From Pseudobdellovibrionaceae bacterium (GTDB lineage Bacteria; Bdellovibrionota; Bdellovibrionia; Bdellovibrionales; Bdellovibrionaceae): 64,000 nucleotides of DNA. Below the pieces are notes generated by a model. That model saw only the letters and a program-made list of their open reading frames with translations, had not been told where the DNA came from and searched no databases. The stretch's first letter is position 1. Each line of letters opens with the position of its first letter. The stretch spans positions 2,326,565 through 2,390,564 of the forward strand of contig JAHBUV010000001.1 in NCBI GenBank assembly GCA_019637915.1, given 5' to 3'. Below are positions 24,796 through 33,169 of this stretch, piece by piece. The position numbers and the translations under genes are program-made.

Positions 24796-25445
24796 GCCAT
24801 CTCGACGAGCTCTTTGACGAGGCCCGAGATCCCCTGGAAGACTTCGTGGGGTTTCGCTTCGTACATGTAGGCCGGCGTCGTGATCACTTTGTTTTCCCGG
24901 TCGGTGACGTAGTCGTCGACCGGGCAATCTTCGTGATGGGCGCCGGTCTTTTTGATTTCACCGGCGGTGGCGGCATCGTCGCCGATGGTGAGAGCGACGC
25001 GTTTTTTGCCGAGCACCTTGGCGAGCAGCACGGGCGCGATGCAAGCGGCGCCGATCGGTTTGCTGGCGCCGTGAAACTCCCGGATCACGCGTTCGATTTC
25101 AGGATGAACGGAGGATTGCGCGCCTTTTTGCGCCCAATCGCAGAGGTTTTTGGCGGCGCCGAAGCCGCCGGGGAAAACCACGGCGTCGAAATCGGCGGCG
25201 CGCAGTTCGCGCAATTCGGAGATTTCACTGCGGGCGATGCGGGCGGCTTCGCGCAGGACGTTGCGGGTTTCGCCCGCGAGCGGTTTTTTGGCGACGTGGT
25301 CCACGGCCGGCGCATCCATGTCCGGCGCGAAGCAGCGGACTTGCGCCCCGGCCTGGCCGAGGGCGATCAGAAAACTCACGGCTTCGGTGATTTCGGTTCC
25401 GTCCAGGTATCCGCTTCCCGACAAGACGACGGCGATTTTCTTCAT
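24792..25445 (-). CDS. elbB: ElbB-type DJ-1/PfpI-family glyoxalase
   Basis: A 217-residue DJ-1/PfpI superfamily protein. KKIAVVLSGSGYLDGTEITE at the start, FPGGFGAAKNLCDWA (about 92-106) and the nucleophile elbow GAACIAPVLLAKVL (about 133-146) match ElbB, which was linked to isoprenoid synthesis and shown to have weak glyoxalase activity. The gene is third in a minus-strand run (acetyltransferase, lipoprotein, elbB) with ATGA overlaps. Confidence 0.9.
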   Translation of the reverse strand: MKKIAVVLSGSGYLDGTEITEAVSFLIALGQAGAQVRCFAPDMDAPAVDHVAKKPLAGETRNVLREAARIARSEISELRELRAADFDAVVFPGGFGAAKNLCDWAQKGAQSSVHPEIERVIREFHGASKPIGAACIAPVLLAKVLGKKRVALTIGDDAATAGEIKKTGAHHEDCPVDDYVTDRENKVITTPAYMYEAKPHEVFQGISGLVKELVEMA

Positions 25446-26257
25446 TCACTTCCTCCGCGACGGAAATTACGAATGGATTCGCAAATCGTCACGGGAATTT
25501 TTTGGTTGCCGACGGCGGTCAGGCCCCGGATGCAGAAATCCGTCAAACGCGACAGATAGGGGGCATCGGGACTGACCTTGGCGGTGTAAATGATTTTGCT
25601 GCGCACGGTGGTCTGCGAGTCGGGATCGACGAATTCCACGACGCGCGTGAAGGAGAAGGCGCGCTTTTTCCAGCGGCAGTTGGTCAGGCCCTCGCAGCCG
25701 GGGCGGGCGGCGACTTGCGGCGGGGCCTCTTCGTCCTCGACCCAGGTTTTCAGGTCGTAGCATTGGGATTTCCACTTGCCGTCCTCCGAGGAGCGGCAAG
25801 CGCCGACCAGGCTCGCCATGGTGAAATAACCGATGGGGATGCCGGGGCGATCTTCGGCGGCGTGGATCAGGCCGTCGTTCGAGAGCGCCAGGCTCTTGCC
25901 GATCTCGAGCGGGTACTCGCTGGTGGATTGTTTGCCCTCGTTGTTGTTGTCGATCTCGGTGACCTGCTGGGCGATGATGTAGGTGCGCTTTTCCGGCGTG
26001 TCGGTCACGGACTGCACGGTTTTCCCGTCCTGCATGGCGACCCGCAGGGGCAGGCTCGAGATCTCCAGGGTTTTTTCCGTGTAAGCGAACTCGTTGCGCT
26101 GGATGCTCATGGGGCTGGCGGAACCCCAGGTGTCGACGACGGTTTCCTCGAAGTCCTCGATCGCGACCGGGGCGCCGTCGTCCTGGCTGAGATCCGGCTT
26201 TTTCATGCATGAAGTGGTCACGGCCAAAAGAGCCGCGACGAGAAAAACGCGCGTCAT
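25442..26257 (-). CDS. Lipoprotein of unknown function
   Basis: A 271-residue protein with a lipoprotein signal MTRVFLVAALLAVTTSC (Cys17). The mature domain has five further cysteines, including ACRSSEDGKWKSQCYD and GCEGLTNCRWKK, suggesting disulfides. No domain is recognised. ATG at 26257 overlaps the acetyltransferase stop and its own stop overlaps the elbB start, so it is coupled to both. A longer in-frame ORF upstream lies antisense-shifted inside the acetyltransferase gene and is rejected. Confidence 0.82.
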   Translation of the reverse strand: MTRVFLVAALLAVTTSCMKKPDLSQDDGAPVAIEDFEETVVDTWGSASPMSIQRNEFAYTEKTLEISSLPLRVAMQDGKTVQSVTDTPEKRTYIIAQQVTEIDNNNEGKQSTSEYPLEIGKSLALSNDGLIHAAEDRPGIPIGYFTMASLVGACRSSEDGKWKSQCYDLKTWVEDEEAPPQVAARPGCEGLTNCRWKKRAFSFTRVVEFVDPDSQTTVRSKIIYTAKVSPDAPYLSRLTDFCIRGLTAVGNQKIPVTICESIRNFRRGGSE

Positions 26258-27345
26258 ACCGAGTCCCAGCCCCAGAGCCACAGCGGCAGCGGCAGCACCT
26301 TCGCCAGACGGGCGCGGGCGGCTTCGCTGAACATGTCGAGCTCCTGAATGTCGAGGGGGCCGAAGATCAGGCGGCAGACGTCGCCCTCTTCCTGCAAGGT
26401 GAACAGCTCGGAGCCGACGCCGAACAGGACGCCGCCGGCGGTGCGCTCGAAAACGATGTCGGCGACGCCTTCGGCGCGGAAGGCGCGCTTGAGCTTGGCG
26501 GTCAGCTGGTCGAAGTTCAGGATTTTGATCATGCCGAGGAAACCCTCGTTGACCATGGCGCCCTTGCCCGTCAGTTGCGTGACCATGTTGCGGCAGTGGC
26601 GGGGCGAGATCAGGGTCAAAGGGCCCTGGCGGCGCGACTGGATCCATGACAGCAGGGCCAGGACCTTGGAGGTGCCGCCGGCCCATTCGTGGATGTAGCC
26701 GCCGAGGTCGGCGCCCTTGCCTTCGATGGCGTAGGCGGCCAGGCTGCCGTCTTTTTCCCACGCGGTGTAAACGAGGGTCTTGGGGATGCCCATGAACTTG
26801 CGGATGTCCTCGGCGCCGCGCACGGAGCCCACGGTGTGGGTCGAGTACAGGCGGTGGATGGCTTCGGGGGAGACGCGGTTCTCGTCCGAGAAACGCAGGT
26901 CCCCGGCGGGCACGTTGAGCGGGGCTTCGAAGGTGAAGCTCATCTCGGTGCCGGCCAGCTCGAAACCGAGGCGGCGGTAAAAGTCATAGAGGTTCGTCCA
27001 CAGAACGGCGACGTCGCACTGCTGCTGGGCCGCCTCTTTCAGGCAGGAATTCAGGATGGTGGTCGATAAGCCCTGATTGCGGTGGCTGGGGTCGGTGACG
27101 ACGGAACCGATGGCGCCCACCTTGAAGATCACGTGGGGGCTTTTGACGATCAAAGGCTTCAGCACGGCGTGGGAGACGATTCTTTCCTCGTCCGTGATGA
27201 TGCGGATGTTGTGGATGTTGTTGGATGTCAGGGCGGTCGGGTATTCATTCGAAATCGACCACTCCGCGCCTTCCCGCAGGCTGGAATTGAGGAAATTGAT
27301 AACCTGCGGAAATTCGGATTCCGCCGGCGAACGGGGACCTTCCAT
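26254..27345 (-). CDS. GNAT acetyltransferase, Eis-like architecture
   Basis: A 363-residue protein with an N-terminal GNAT domain: IGSVVTDPSHRNQGLSTTIL (about 80-99) carries the acetyl-CoA loop. A second divergent acetyltransferase-like stretch follows. The last 100 residues (KLKRAFRAEGVADIVFER, then GSELFTLQEEGDVCRLIFG) resemble the sterol-carrier-like C-terminal domain of Eis proteins. Substrate unknown. The start at 27345 follows GAGGAGG. It is first of the minus-strand trio. Confidence 0.82.
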   Translation of the reverse strand: MEGPRSPAESEFPQVINFLNSSLREGAEWSISNEYPTALTSNNIHNIRIITDEERIVSHAVLKPLIVKSPHVIFKVGAIGSVVTDPSHRNQGLSTTILNSCLKEAAQQQCDVAVLWTNLYDFYRRLGFELAGTEMSFTFEAPLNVPAGDLRFSDENRVSPEAIHRLYSTHTVGSVRGAEDIRKFMGIPKTLVYTAWEKDGSLAAYAIEGKGADLGGYIHEWAGGTSKVLALLSWIQSRRQGPLTLISPRHCRNMVTQLTGKGAMVNEGFLGMIKILNFDQLTAKLKRAFRAEGVADIVFERTAGGVLFGVGSELFTLQEEGDVCRLIFGPLDIQELDMFSEAARARLAKVLPLPLWLWGWDSV

Positions 27346-27506
27346 GATGCCTCCTCGAGTCTTCTTCCCCATTTTAAGGAGAAAGGGCCCTCCCGCCCAT
27401 CGGACCCGGTCCACAAAACCGTGAAATGGAGACGTAAGTCGGGTCCAGAGGGTTGACTTAAGACCCGATTTCCCCGAGATTGGCCTGGCTTTCTTTCGAG
27501 GTGACC

Positions 27507-27746
27507 ATGGCCGAAATTGACCAAAAGTGGAAAGAGAACGCCCCCGGCAAAATGTTTGTCGATCAGTCGTGCATCGCTTGCGACGCCTGCGTTCTGTCCG
27601 CTCCCAACAATTTCGCCATGCACGAGGAAGACGGCCATGCCTTCGTTAAAAAACAGCCCGCGTCCGCTGAGGAAGAAGCCGCCTGCAAAGAAGCCATGGA
27701 CGGATGCCCCGTCGAGGCCATCGGCGACTTCGGTGAAAAAGCCTGA
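27507..27746 (+). CDS. Ferredoxin with a single [4Fe-4S] cluster
   Basis: A 79-residue protein with CIACDACVLSAP (about 24-35) and GCPVEAIGDF (about 68-77), giving the CxxCxxC plus distant CP ligands of a single-cluster ferredoxin. The second cluster set is absent. ATG at 27507 is preferred to 27480, because the family begins shortly before the first strand. Its last 14 bases overlap the nth start. Confidence 0.9.
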   Translation: MAEIDQKWKENAPGKMFVDQSCIACDACVLSAPNNFAMHEEDGHAFVKKQPASAEEEAACKEAMDGCPVEAIGDFGEKA

Positions 27747-28395
27747 TCCCCGGAAAAAACTGAAAAAAGCCCCCGTGGAGGAGGTGCTCCGGCGCCTGCG
27801 CCGCGAGTACCCCGATGCCCATTGCGAATTGGACCATCAGTCCGCTTTTCAGCTGCTGGTGGCGACGGTGCTGTCCGCGCAGTGCACGGACGTCATGGTC
27901 AACCGCGTGACGCCGGTCCTGTTCAAGTACGCGCCGACCCCCGAGGCGCTGGCGGAACTGCCCCTGGAGAAGATCGAGAACATGATCCGCTCCATCGGTC
28001 TTTACAAAAACAAAGCCAAAAACATCCGCTCCCTCGCCCGCGATCTGGTGGACAAGCACCACGGTGAAGTGCCGTCGAACCTGCCGGACCTGGTGGAGCT
28101 GGCCGGGGTCGGGCGCAAGACCGCCAACGTCGTCCTGGGCAACGCCTTCGGCATCGCTTCGGGGATCGTCGTCGACACCCACATCGGGCGCTTGAGCCGG
28201 CGCTTCGGTTGGACCCGGTCCGAGGACGCCGTGCAGATCGAAAAGGAATTGCAGAAACTGATCCCCGAGGAGCGGTGGGTGCAGTTTTCCCACGAACTGA
28301 TCTTCCTGGGCCGCCGCATCTGCAAGGCCAGGAATCCGGACTGCCCCTCTTGTTTTTTGAAAGACATCTGCCCGAAAATCGGCGTCGCCTCCTGA
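27733..28395 (+). CDS. nth: Endonuclease III
   Basis: A base-excision-repair glycosylase/AP lyase of 220 residues. The helix-hairpin-helix ELAGVGRKTANVVL (about 117-130) carries the catalytic lysine, and VVDTHIGRLSRRFG (about 139-152) the catalytic aspartate. Four cysteines of the iron-sulfur loop are spaced C-x6-C-x2-C-x5-C near the end (CKARNPDCPSCFLKDIC). GTG at 27733 within the ferredoxin gene is the likely start, so the two genes are coupled. Confidence 0.93.
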   Translation: MKKPDPRKKLKKAPVEEVLRRLRREYPDAHCELDHQSAFQLLVATVLSAQCTDVMVNRVTPVLFKYAPTPEALAELPLEKIENMIRSIGLYKNKAKNIRSLARDLVDKHHGEVPSNLPDLVELAGVGRKTANVVLGNAFGIASGIVVDTHIGRLSRRFGWTRSEDAVQIEKELQKLIPEERWVQFSHELIFLGRRICKARNPDCPSCFLKDICPKIGVAS

Positions 28396-28481
28396 GGGCG
28401 CTTCGAGCATCCCTCGCAAAGCCGCTCTGGCCTTGATGTCGGGGCCGATCGGGTCCCATCATGGAAAGACAGGGGGATCCG

Positions 28482-29330
28482 ATGAAAAGACTTCCGGCCT
28501 TGGCTTTGGCGGCTTTTGGTTTTTCATCGCCCGGCTTTTTCGCCGATCTCCAGAAGCTCGGTCTCACGGTCGGCGAGCAGCGCACGCTGCCGGCGGATTC
28601 CTTCCTGCCGGGCTTGCGTTACTCCCCTTACGCGAAAGCGCCGTTGCGCCCCCTGGAGTCCTGCCCGGCGGTTTTCTGCCATGACGTGGATCTGCAAAAA
28701 CGCCTGAACGCCGAGGTTCGCCAGGGGCGCCTGGTGCTGATCGCCGAGGCCGGCAAGGGCTTCATCGCCGCCGTGCCTTCGGATTCGGAGAAAACGCGGC
28801 AGCTCAAGCTTCAGGGGGGCGGCGACGTCCTCGTTCGCAAGAGCCTGTTGATCATCACGCCCAAGACCCTGCTGTCCACCGTGGTTCATGAACTCACCCA
28901 CGCCGAGGACAACGAAGGGAAAAAATTGAAACCGCTGTTCGATCGCATCCGGGCCCTCCACGAGGCCGGGCATCTGGCCTCGGCGAGCGGCCGCACCATC
29001 AACCAGTTCCCGGGGGAGGTGCGCGCCTACGACAATGAAATGCGCTTCATCCTGAAACGTTCGCGATCGCGGGAATTCCTGGCCGACGAAGCGCCGTCGG
29101 GCGGCGGCGTGGAGGTGCGCGAGACCTTCAAGATGGATTTCGTCTCGCGCCGGATCCAGGAGATCGACTGGAAAATCCGCCAGGCCTATCTGCCGGAATT
29201 CCTCAAGGCTTTGAATGATGAAAAATTGCCGACGGACGGGCGCGTCGCCCTGCTGGATCAGGTGCGGGACCTGCTGCCCTCCGAGGGGCCCTATTCGTTC
29301 CGGCGCTTGGTGCAACCTCATTTGCCGTGA
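28482..29330 (+). CDS. Secreted protein with an HExxH zinc-protease motif
   Basis: A 282-residue protein with a signal peptide (MKRLPALALAAFGF, cleavage near FFA, residue 21). HELTHAED at about 135-142 is a zinc HExxH motif, and GEVRAYDNE about 40 residues later has the E-x-x-A-x-D pattern that gives the third ligand in gluzincins. The rest does not match a family I know. GGGGG precedes ATG 28482; an earlier ATG at 28461 is also in frame. A periplasmic metalloprotease is plausible but unproven. Confidence 0.72.
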   Translation: MKRLPALALAAFGFSSPGFFADLQKLGLTVGEQRTLPADSFLPGLRYSPYAKAPLRPLESCPAVFCHDVDLQKRLNAEVRQGRLVLIAEAGKGFIAAVPSDSEKTRQLKLQGGGDVLVRKSLLIITPKTLLSTVVHELTHAEDNEGKKLKPLFDRIRALHEAGHLASASGRTINQFPGEVRAYDNEMRFILKRSRSREFLADEAPSGGGVEVRETFKMDFVSRRIQEIDWKIRQAYLPEFLKALNDEKLPTDGRVALLDQVRDLLPSEGPYSFRRLVQPHLP

Positions 29331-29381
29331 GGGGCGCCTTCGGGTTTGACGGCGTTGGCGCCCTCGGGTTGAATAGGGGCC

Positions 29382-29864
29382 ATGCTGGTCGCCTTTCTTG
29401 AGAGCATCAAATACACGGGTCACCTTCTGCCGGTCGTTTTCCTGCGGGTCTTCCTGGGCTATTACTACCTGTTGCAGGCCCTGGCGAAATACAAAGGCGA
29501 TTTCCTGACCCGCCCGCGCATCGCCGAGCAGATCTCCGAATTCCTGCCGGCCAGCCTGGCGCCGAACTGGTACAAGTTTTTCGTCACCACCTGGTTCATC
29601 CCCAACTGGCAGACCCTGGCTTTCATCATCACGGGGCTGGAGTTCGCCATCGCGATCTCCTACCTGCTGGGATTCGTGGTCCGCCCCATGGCTTTGCTGG
29701 CGGCCCTGATGTGCCTGCAGATGCACTACATTTCCTCGCCGGGCGTGGATCAGCTGCAGATCACCTTCGTCGGCATCCACCTGACGCTCGCCTGGATCGG
29801 CGCCGGTCGCTGCGTGGGCATCGATTATTACTACTTCAAACGCCGCCGCGGCATCTGGTGGTAG
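29382..29864 (+). CDS. DoxX-like membrane protein
   Basis: A 160-residue protein with four membrane segments (about 10-35, 75-95, 100-120, 125-145), LLPVVFLRVFLGYYYLLQAL near the start and LEFAIAISYLLGFVVRPMAL in the middle, matching the DoxX/DUF417 superfamily. Function of most members is unclear. It lies three bases before the thiB-like gene and is presumably co-transcribed with the transporter. Confidence 0.8.
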   Translation: MLVAFLESIKYTGHLLPVVFLRVFLGYYYLLQALAKYKGDFLTRPRIAEQISEFLPASLAPNWYKFFVTTWFIPNWQTLAFIITGLEFAIAISYLLGFVVRPMALLAALMCLQMHYISSPGVDQLQITFVGIHLTLAWIGAGRCVGIDYYYFKRRRGIWW

Positions 29865-29867
29865 GGC

Positions 29868-30905
29868 ATGAAGCACTTCGTGCTGTTCCTGGCGACGATT
29901 TTTGTCCTGCTCTTCCTGTTCGCGCTCAATCGCGATGACAACGGCGCCGTCGATTCCAAACCCGTGGTGCGCGTTTTCGGTTACTCCTCTTTCACGGGAC
30001 GCTGGGGCCCGGGCCCGCGGCTGAAGGAGATTTTCGAGCGGAACTGCAATTGCCAGGTCGAGTTCATCGAGGGCAGCGACAGCAGCGTTCTCCTGCAGCG
30101 CCTGAAAATCGAAGGCGAGAGCCTGGGGGCGGATCTGGTCATCGGCTTCGACCAGTTCGACCTGCAGAAAGCCCTGTCCGATCAGTCCTGGCAGAGATTG
30201 AATTTCTCCACCTTGGACCTGGAGCCGGAGATCAAGGGCCTGATCAAGAACGATTACTTCGTCCCTTACGACTGGGGCGTTCTCGCTTTCATGGGCCGTC
30301 AGGGCAAGGTGGAGGAGCCGGGGGGCCTCGATGATCTGCTGGACGCGAAGTACGCCCACCGCATCGCGCTCCAGGACCCGCGCACGAGCTCGCCCGGCTT
30401 TCAGTTCCTGTGGTGGGTGGTGCGGAGCAAGGGCGAGGACGCGGGCTTTCAGTATCTCGCGAAGATGATGAAGCAGGCCCACAGCTTCTCCCCCTCCTGG
30501 TCGTTGTCCCTGGGCCTGTACAATAAAAACCAGGCCGATCTGGTTTTCAGTTACGTGACCTCCCCGCTGTATTATCAAATCGAGGAAAGAAAAGACGAGC
30601 ACGCCGTTTTCGATTTCCGCGAGAACCTGCCGATCCAGATCGAGTTCCTGGCGATCCCGGAATTCTGCCGGCACTGCGAACTGGCGGAAAAATTCGTGAA
30701 CCTGATGCTGTCCCCCGAGGGGCAGAAAATCATCATGGAGAAAAACTATATGTTCCCCGTCCTGCGCGGCGTGAAGGAGGGGACGCCCTTCACGGCGGCC
30801 GGCCGTTTCACGCGCCTGATGAAGTTCGAGATCCCCTCCGACGCGGAAGTCGAGAGATTGCTGAAGCGGTGGACGGAGATCCGTCGCGGTGCCGAAGCGC
30901 CATGA
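29868..30905 (+). CDS. thiB: Thiamine-type ABC transporter substrate-binding protein
   Basis: The 345-residue sequence resembles ThiB/TbpA: RVFGYSSFTGRWGPGPRLKE (about 36-55), ADLVIGFDQFDLQKAL (about 90-105), FVPYDWGVLAFM (about 132-143) and WSLSLGLYNKNQADLVFSYV. A single N-terminal hydrophobic helix has no obvious cleavage site, so it may be membrane anchored. It is followed by the permease and ATPase genes. No TPP riboswitch motif was found upstream, so the ligand is probable rather than certain. Confidence 0.82.
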   Translation: MKHFVLFLATIFVLLFLFALNRDDNGAVDSKPVVRVFGYSSFTGRWGPGPRLKEIFERNCNCQVEFIEGSDSSVLLQRLKIEGESLGADLVIGFDQFDLQKALSDQSWQRLNFSTLDLEPEIKGLIKNDYFVPYDWGVLAFMGRQGKVEEPGGLDDLLDAKYAHRIALQDPRTSSPGFQFLWWVVRSKGEDAGFQYLAKMMKQAHSFSPSWSLSLGLYNKNQADLVFSYVTSPLYYQIEERKDEHAVFDFRENLPIQIEFLAIPEFCRHCELAEKFVNLMLSPEGQKIIMEKNYMFPVLRGVKEGTPFTAAGRFTRLMKFEIPSDAEVERLLKRWTEIRRGAEAP

Positions 30906-32365
30906 TCCGCTCGGGGCTGCGCGCCGGATTGATCGTTTTCCTGCTGTTCCCCTTTTTGTTCCTGATCTGGAATTTCCCCGTCGTCCATGCCCTCGACCGC
31001 GCCGAATTCCTGTGGGCCGCCGGCAACAGCTTCTGGCAGGCGTTCGGTTCGGCGAGTCTGTCCCTGCTCTTCGGCCTGTGGGGGGCCTGCGGGCTGATCC
31101 GCTATTCCTCGCCGGCCCGCCGTTCCTGGCGCAGGGCTTTGGAAGTGATTTTGTTGATCCCGAATTTCCTGCCCCCCCTTTTCGTGCTGCTGGCGGCGTT
31201 GAATCTGGTGGATCCGTTCCCCATGGGGCTGCCGGGCGTGATCTTCATCCACACCCTGATGAACTGGGGCCTGGTGGCGGTCGTGCTGGCCGGCTTGATC
31301 GAAGACAAGGCGGGGGCGACGGCGGAGCTCGCTCTGGTGGAGGGAGCCTCGCGCCGGTTTTTCTGGCGCAAGGCCCTTTTGCCCCTGCTGGCCCGCGACC
31401 TGGGGCTTTTGTGGCTGTTCGTTTTCGCCGTGTGTTTCGGAAGTTTCGCCATCCCCCTGGTGGTCGGCGGCGGCCGCGGCACCACGCTGGAGGTATTGAT
31501 TTATGAAAAGATCCGGCTGTCCACCGATTGGGGGCAGGCGGTTCTGATCGCCTCTTTGCAGTCGTTGTTTCTGTTCGCGCTGTCCTGGATCGTCGCCCGC
31601 GGCCGGCCGGCCTTGCGGTCGCGGCGCGCGCAAATGCGTTTGCTCGAGATGAAAAGCGGCGTGCTGTTGATCCTGCTTTTTTCCGCGTTGTTGCTGTGGG
31701 GGTACCTGCAGGGTTTTCCGGCGGGCTGGGAGCAGGCCGGGATTTTCCGCGAGATGACCGGCGACTTGCGCCGGGCGTTCATGGGTTCCCTGGGCATGGG
31801 GCTGTTCACCGGGTTTTTCTGCTTCGGGTTTCTGCTGCTGACCTCGGCGCTCTTGCCGTCGGCCTGGTTTGAAAAAGTTCTTTCCGGTTACATGGCGCCG
31901 AGTTCCGCCCTGACGAGCTTCGCTTTCCTGCTGCTGACGCCGAACACCGGCTTTTGGCCTTTCGTGAAAATCCCCCTGGCGGTTTCCCTCGTGTCCCTGC
32001 CGGTTTTGTGGCGCCTGGGCTGGCAGGGGGCTCTGGATTCCCTCTCCCGTCAACGGGAGGTCGCGAAAGCCCTGGGGGCGTCGGAGTTTTTGCTGTGGTG
32101 GCGGGTGCTGGTCCCGCAAACCGCGCCCCTGGCCGGGACCCTGGCGGGCCTGGCGGCGGTGTGGGCGTGCGGGGACTTCGCCATGTCGCGGATCCTCGCG
32201 CACCGGGATTTGACCCTGGCGATGATGACTGAGACTTTGATCTCTTCCGGCTATCGGTTGGGATTGGCCACCGTCGTGAGCGGCGGCGTTCTCGCGAGCG
32301 CCCTGATCTGTTTTTTGATCATGAAAGGAGCGGGTCATGTCCTTGGTCGAAAACCTCTTTCATGA
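30902..32365 (+). CDS. thiP: ABC transporter permease, ThiP-type
   Basis: A 487-residue permease with two fused halves of about six membrane segments each, as in ThiP. Two EAA-like loops are visible, ELALVEGASRRFFWRKALLP (about 141-160) and REVAKALGASEFLLWWRVLV (about 384-403). The ATG overlaps the thiB stop (ATGA). Its end overlaps the ATPase gene by 29 bases. Confidence 0.87.
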   Translation: MIRSGLRAGLIVFLLFPFLFLIWNFPVVHALDRAEFLWAAGNSFWQAFGSASLSLLFGLWGACGLIRYSSPARRSWRRALEVILLIPNFLPPLFVLLAALNLVDPFPMGLPGVIFIHTLMNWGLVAVVLAGLIEDKAGATAELALVEGASRRFFWRKALLPLLARDLGLLWLFVFAVCFGSFAIPLVVGGGRGTTLEVLIYEKIRLSTDWGQAVLIASLQSLFLFALSWIVARGRPALRSRRAQMRLLEMKSGVLLILLFSALLLWGYLQGFPAGWEQAGIFREMTGDLRRAFMGSLGMGLFTGFFCFGFLLLTSALLPSAWFEKVLSGYMAPSSALTSFAFLLLTPNTGFWPFVKIPLAVSLVSLPVLWRLGWQGALDSLSRQREVAKALGASEFLLWWRVLVPQTAPLAGTLAGLAAVWACGDFAMSRILAHRDLTLAMMTETLISSGYRLGLATVVSGGVLASALICFLIMKGAGHVLGRKPLS

Positions 32366-32990
32366 TTACGGCGATTTCAAAATCGACGTGCCCCGCTGGG
32401 AGATCCCCGACCGCGGCATCACCACCCTGAGCGGTCCGTCGGGATCGGGAAAGACCTCGATCTTCCGTTTGCTGATCGGCCTTGAAAAAACCACGGCCTT
32501 CACCTGGAGATTCGGCGAGGTGGACCTGGCCCGCTTGCCCGTGCCGCAGCGTCGGCTGGGGGTTGTGTTTCAAAGCCTCGACCTGTTCCCGCACATGACG
32601 GCGAAGCAGAACATCCTGTTCGCCGCCCAGGCGCGCGGCTTGAACGCCGCGGACACGCAAAAGCGTTTGCGGCACTTCGCGGAGGCCTTGCGCATGGAAG
32701 GCTTCCTTGACCGTTCCGCCGCGCTCTTGTCGGGCGGGGAAAAGCAGCGCACGGCCCTGGTGAGGGCCTTGATCGGCCGGCCGCGGTTGCTGCTGCTGGA
32801 TGAGCCATTTTCCGCCTTGGATGAAGAGCTGCGGGACGAGGGCCGGAAACTTTTGAAAAGCCTGATCCTGGAAGAGGGCCTTCCCGCCCTGTTGGTGACC
32901 CATGACCGTCGCGACGTGGAGACCCTGGGGGATCATTTCTTCCGCGTCCAGCAGGGCCGCGTGGAGCCCACTTCGCTTGTTTCAAAATGA
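32337..32990 (+). CDS. thiQ: ABC transporter ATPase, ThiQ-type
   Basis: A 217-residue ATPase with Walker A GPSGSGKTS (about 33-41), Q-loop VVFQSLDLFP (about 75-84), signature LSGGEKQRTALVRAL (about 130-144), Walker B LLLLDEPF (about 150-157) and H-loop LVTHDR (about 184-189). Subunit order binding protein, permease, ATPase matches thiBPQ. It is the last gene of the unit. Confidence 0.9.
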   Translation: MSLVENLFHDYGDFKIDVPRWEIPDRGITTLSGPSGSGKTSIFRLLIGLEKTTAFTWRFGEVDLARLPVPQRRLGVVFQSLDLFPHMTAKQNILFAAQARGLNAADTQKRLRHFAEALRMEGFLDRSAALLSGGEKQRTALVRALIGRPRLLLLDEPFSALDEELRDEGRKLLKSLILEEGLPALLVTHDRRDVETLGDHFFRVQQGRVEPTSLVSK

Positions 32991-33040
32991 AACAAGGGCT
33001 CATATATCAGGAGTCATTCTCAATAGATAATGCATTGCAC

Positions 33041-33068
33041 TACAGTTATTGACGCAATGCGCCGAATA
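33041..33068 (+). promoter_or_regulatory. Candidate sigma-28 promoter for the first flagellin
   Basis: TACAGTTA (33041-33048), 12 bases, GCCGAATA (33061-33068). Compared with TAAAGTTT-N11-GCCGATAA it has six of eight matches in each box. It gives a leader of about 95 bases before the start at 33170. Confidence 0.6.
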
Positions 33069-33169
33069 GCTGGATGGCTGCTGAACGAAGGTCTGGGCAG
33101 ATCTTCTTTGGGGGGACCCGCAAGGTTCCTGTTTCAGGAAATCAAAGTGTGTGGGCGGAAGGATGACTC

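Noticed and set aside
29331-29381. Possible TPP riboswitch before the transporter genes
   Set aside because: No CUGAGA or related thiamine-box core; only a GGGCGCC/GGCGCCC hairpin is present.
28524-30674. 716-codon minus-strand frame
   Set aside because: Antisense to the HExxH protein, DoxX and ThiB genes, each of which has clear family motifs or signals.
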